Source of the DNA: an uncultured Atopobiaceae bacterium
GTDB taxonomy: Bacteria > Actinomycetota > Coriobacteriia > Coriobacteriales > Atopobiaceae
Reading direction: 5' to 3'
DNA length: 29,640 nucleotides
Assembly (NCBI GenBank): GCA_944321005.1
Contig: CALUJT010000002.1
Coordinates: 1-29,640, forward strand
Shown here: one piece after another, positions 28,518-29,640 of the stretch
Layout: every line of letters begins with the position of its first letter
Numbering within the stretch: position 1 is the stretch's first letter
Notes under the pieces: generated by a model
What the model was told of the DNA's origin: nothing
The model's database searches: none
The model's input: the letters and a program-made list of their open reading frames with translations, nothing else
Translations under genes and position numbers: made by a program

Positions 28518-29640
28518 CTACTCCTTCGTGATGCAGCCGAACGGGCAGGACTGGACGCACTGGTCGCACCCGACGCACTGCGTGGGGTCGATCACGGCCG
28601 TGCCGTCCTTGGCGCGCCCGAGGGCGGGGCAGCCGATCTTGACGCACTGGCCGCAGGCGCGGCAGTCGCGGATGGTGGGCAGCTTGCCGCGGCTGCGGTC
28701 GATGAGGCGGCACGGCGCCTTGAAGACGATGACGCTGAGCTGGTCGGCATTGGCCACGGCGGCCTTGAGGGCGGCGCGCACGGCCTGGAGGTCCTGGGCG
28801 TCGACCTCGACCACGTCCTCCACGCCCATCGCGCGGCACAGGGCGAGAAGGTCGAGCGCCTTGCCGGTGGGGTTGTCCAGCGGGCCGATCTTGTGCGAGC
28901 TGTCCGTGAGGGTGACGCCGTTCACGGGGTTGCCCTGCGTGCCGGTCATGGCCGTGGTGCGGTTGTCCAGGATGCAGAGGGTGCCGGTGCCGCCGTTGTA
29001 GATGGTGCCGAGCATGCTGGTGATGCCGGAGTGGGCGAAGGTGGAGTCGCCGATGACGCCGATGACGGGGCGGCCGGTGTGCTCGGTGGCGCCGGCGAGC
29101 TCCATGCCGTGCGCCATCGAGAGGGAGGCGCCCATGTCGATGACCGTGTGACACGCGCCGTAGGGGGCGACGGCCCCCAGCGTGTAGCAGCCGATGTCGC
29201 CGGTGACGATGGCCTTCATGCGGCGCAGCTCGGTAAAGACCAAGCGGTGCGGGCAGCCGGGGCAGAACGCCGGCGGGCGCGGCGGGAGGTCCGTCGCGGC
29301 GGCGAGGTGCTCGGGCTCGGCCACGCCGAAGGAGGCGCGGATGAGGGCGGGCTTGAGCTCGCCGGCAACGGGGAGCGGCGCCGCGGGCGGCTCGGCGAGC
29401 TCGATGCCGAGGGCGCGGACGCGCGAGGAGAAGTAGTCGCTGGCCTCCTCGATCACGTAGCACGCGTCGACGGAAGCGGCAAAGTCCGCGAGCGCGCGGG
29501 CGGGCAGCGGCCAGGCGAGGCCCAGCTTGAACGTGGAGGCCTCGGGCAGCGCCTCGCGGACGTGCTGGTAGACGGCGCCGGCACAGATGACGCCGATCTT
29601 CTCGCTGCGGCGCTCCACGCGGTTGAACGGGCACGTCTCC
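28518..29640 (-). CDS. iorA: Indolepyruvate:ferredoxin oxidoreductase, alpha subunit (N-terminal part missing)
   Basis: The C-terminal ~374 residues of IorA (family length about 600) are present; the frame stays open to the window edge, with TCPFNRVERRSEKIGV upstream of the first possible start, so the gene continues beyond. The TPP-binding part has PAFCPGCPHRLVF, GDIGCYTLGAVAPYGA and GDSTFAHSGI with NDxxT-like DNRTTAMTG. The C terminus is a two-cluster ferredoxin domain: CRACGQCVKIGCP and CVGCDQCVQSCPFGC. It is the catalytic subunit, co-transcribed with iorB. Confidence 0.95.
   Translation of the reverse strand, partial: ETCPFNRVERRSEKIGVICAGAVYQHVREALPEASTFKLGLAWPLPARALADFAASVDACYVIEEASDYFSSRVRALGIELAEPPAAPLPVAGELKPALIRASFGVAEPEHLAAATDLPPRPPAFCPGCPHRLVFTELRRMKAIVTGDIGCYTLGAVAPYGACHTVIDMGASLSMAHGMELAGATEHTGRPVIGVIGDSTFAHSGITSMLGTIYNGGTGTLCILDNRTTAMTGTQGNPVNGVTLTDSSHKIGPLDNPTGKALDLLALCRAMGVEDVVEVDAQDLQAVRAALKAAVANADQLSVIVFKAPCRLIDRSRGKLPTIRDCRACGQCVKIGCPALGRAKDGTAVIDPTQCVGCDQCVQSCPFGCITKE

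Noticed and set aside
1..29640. In-frame TGA selenocysteine codons and tRNA or rRNA genes
   Set aside because: Looked for TGA inside conserved frames (including SelD and YedF) and for cloverleaf-like sequence; found none by eye. A dedicated scan would be needed to be certain.

Overview
The window (29,640 bp, very GC-rich, dense short-spaced operons, Shine-Dalgarno starts) looks like the chromosome of an anaerobic actinobacterium of the class Coriobacteriia (Olsenella/Atopobium-like). This is inferred from base composition, the gene families (IorAB, selenium-dependent molybdenum hydroxylase maturation genes, double-cubane reductase with activase) and overall gene style. I could not run a database search.

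Region 1 (1-12,951, + strand) is one long selenium/molybdenum locus. It starts with the end of a double-cubane-cluster reductase and its ATPase activase. Next come YedF, a DUF3343 Se/S-carrier-like protein and a cysteine-desulfurase-family enzyme. A ModE-box-like palindrome follows, and then a YqeB-XdhC fusion, the molybdate importer ModABC, MoaA, a MoaC-MOSC fusion, a MoeA-like protein, MogA and a HAD phosphatase. SelD lies separately at 25,981-27,030 on the - strand. Together these genes take up molybdate, build the pterin cofactor, and probably deliver reduced selenium or sulfur to a molybdenum hydroxylase. No hydroxylase structural gene lies inside the window.

Region 2 (about 13-25 kb) is accessory. 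It holds an ABC exporter permease without its ATPase, two different Fic-domain proteins, an unknown membrane protein, an XRE/zinc-ribbon/TipAS regulator, a lipoprotein, an AlkD-like DNA repair protein and a higBA toxin-antitoxin pair with a frameshifted toxin. An ECF sigma factor / membrane protein / ABC transporter operon and a broken lipoprotein gene complete it. Region 3 (25-29.6 kb) has a UPF0178 protein, an AT-rich dyad-symmetric island, selD, a YegP-like protein and the indolepyruvate:ferredoxin oxidoreductase genes iorB and iorA (iorA runs off the end).

Two sequence-level systems cut across the genes. (i) The 9-mer GAGAAGRAC occurs 28 times by hand count, in both orientations, about once per kilobase. 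It is found inside genes in either sense and between genes, which is the density and pattern of a DNA uptake signal or similar genome-wide signal. (ii) A family of palindromic elements with a GGGACAGTCCC-like core sits at gene ends and also inside three open genes without breaking the frame. One copy joins moaC to a MOSC gene.
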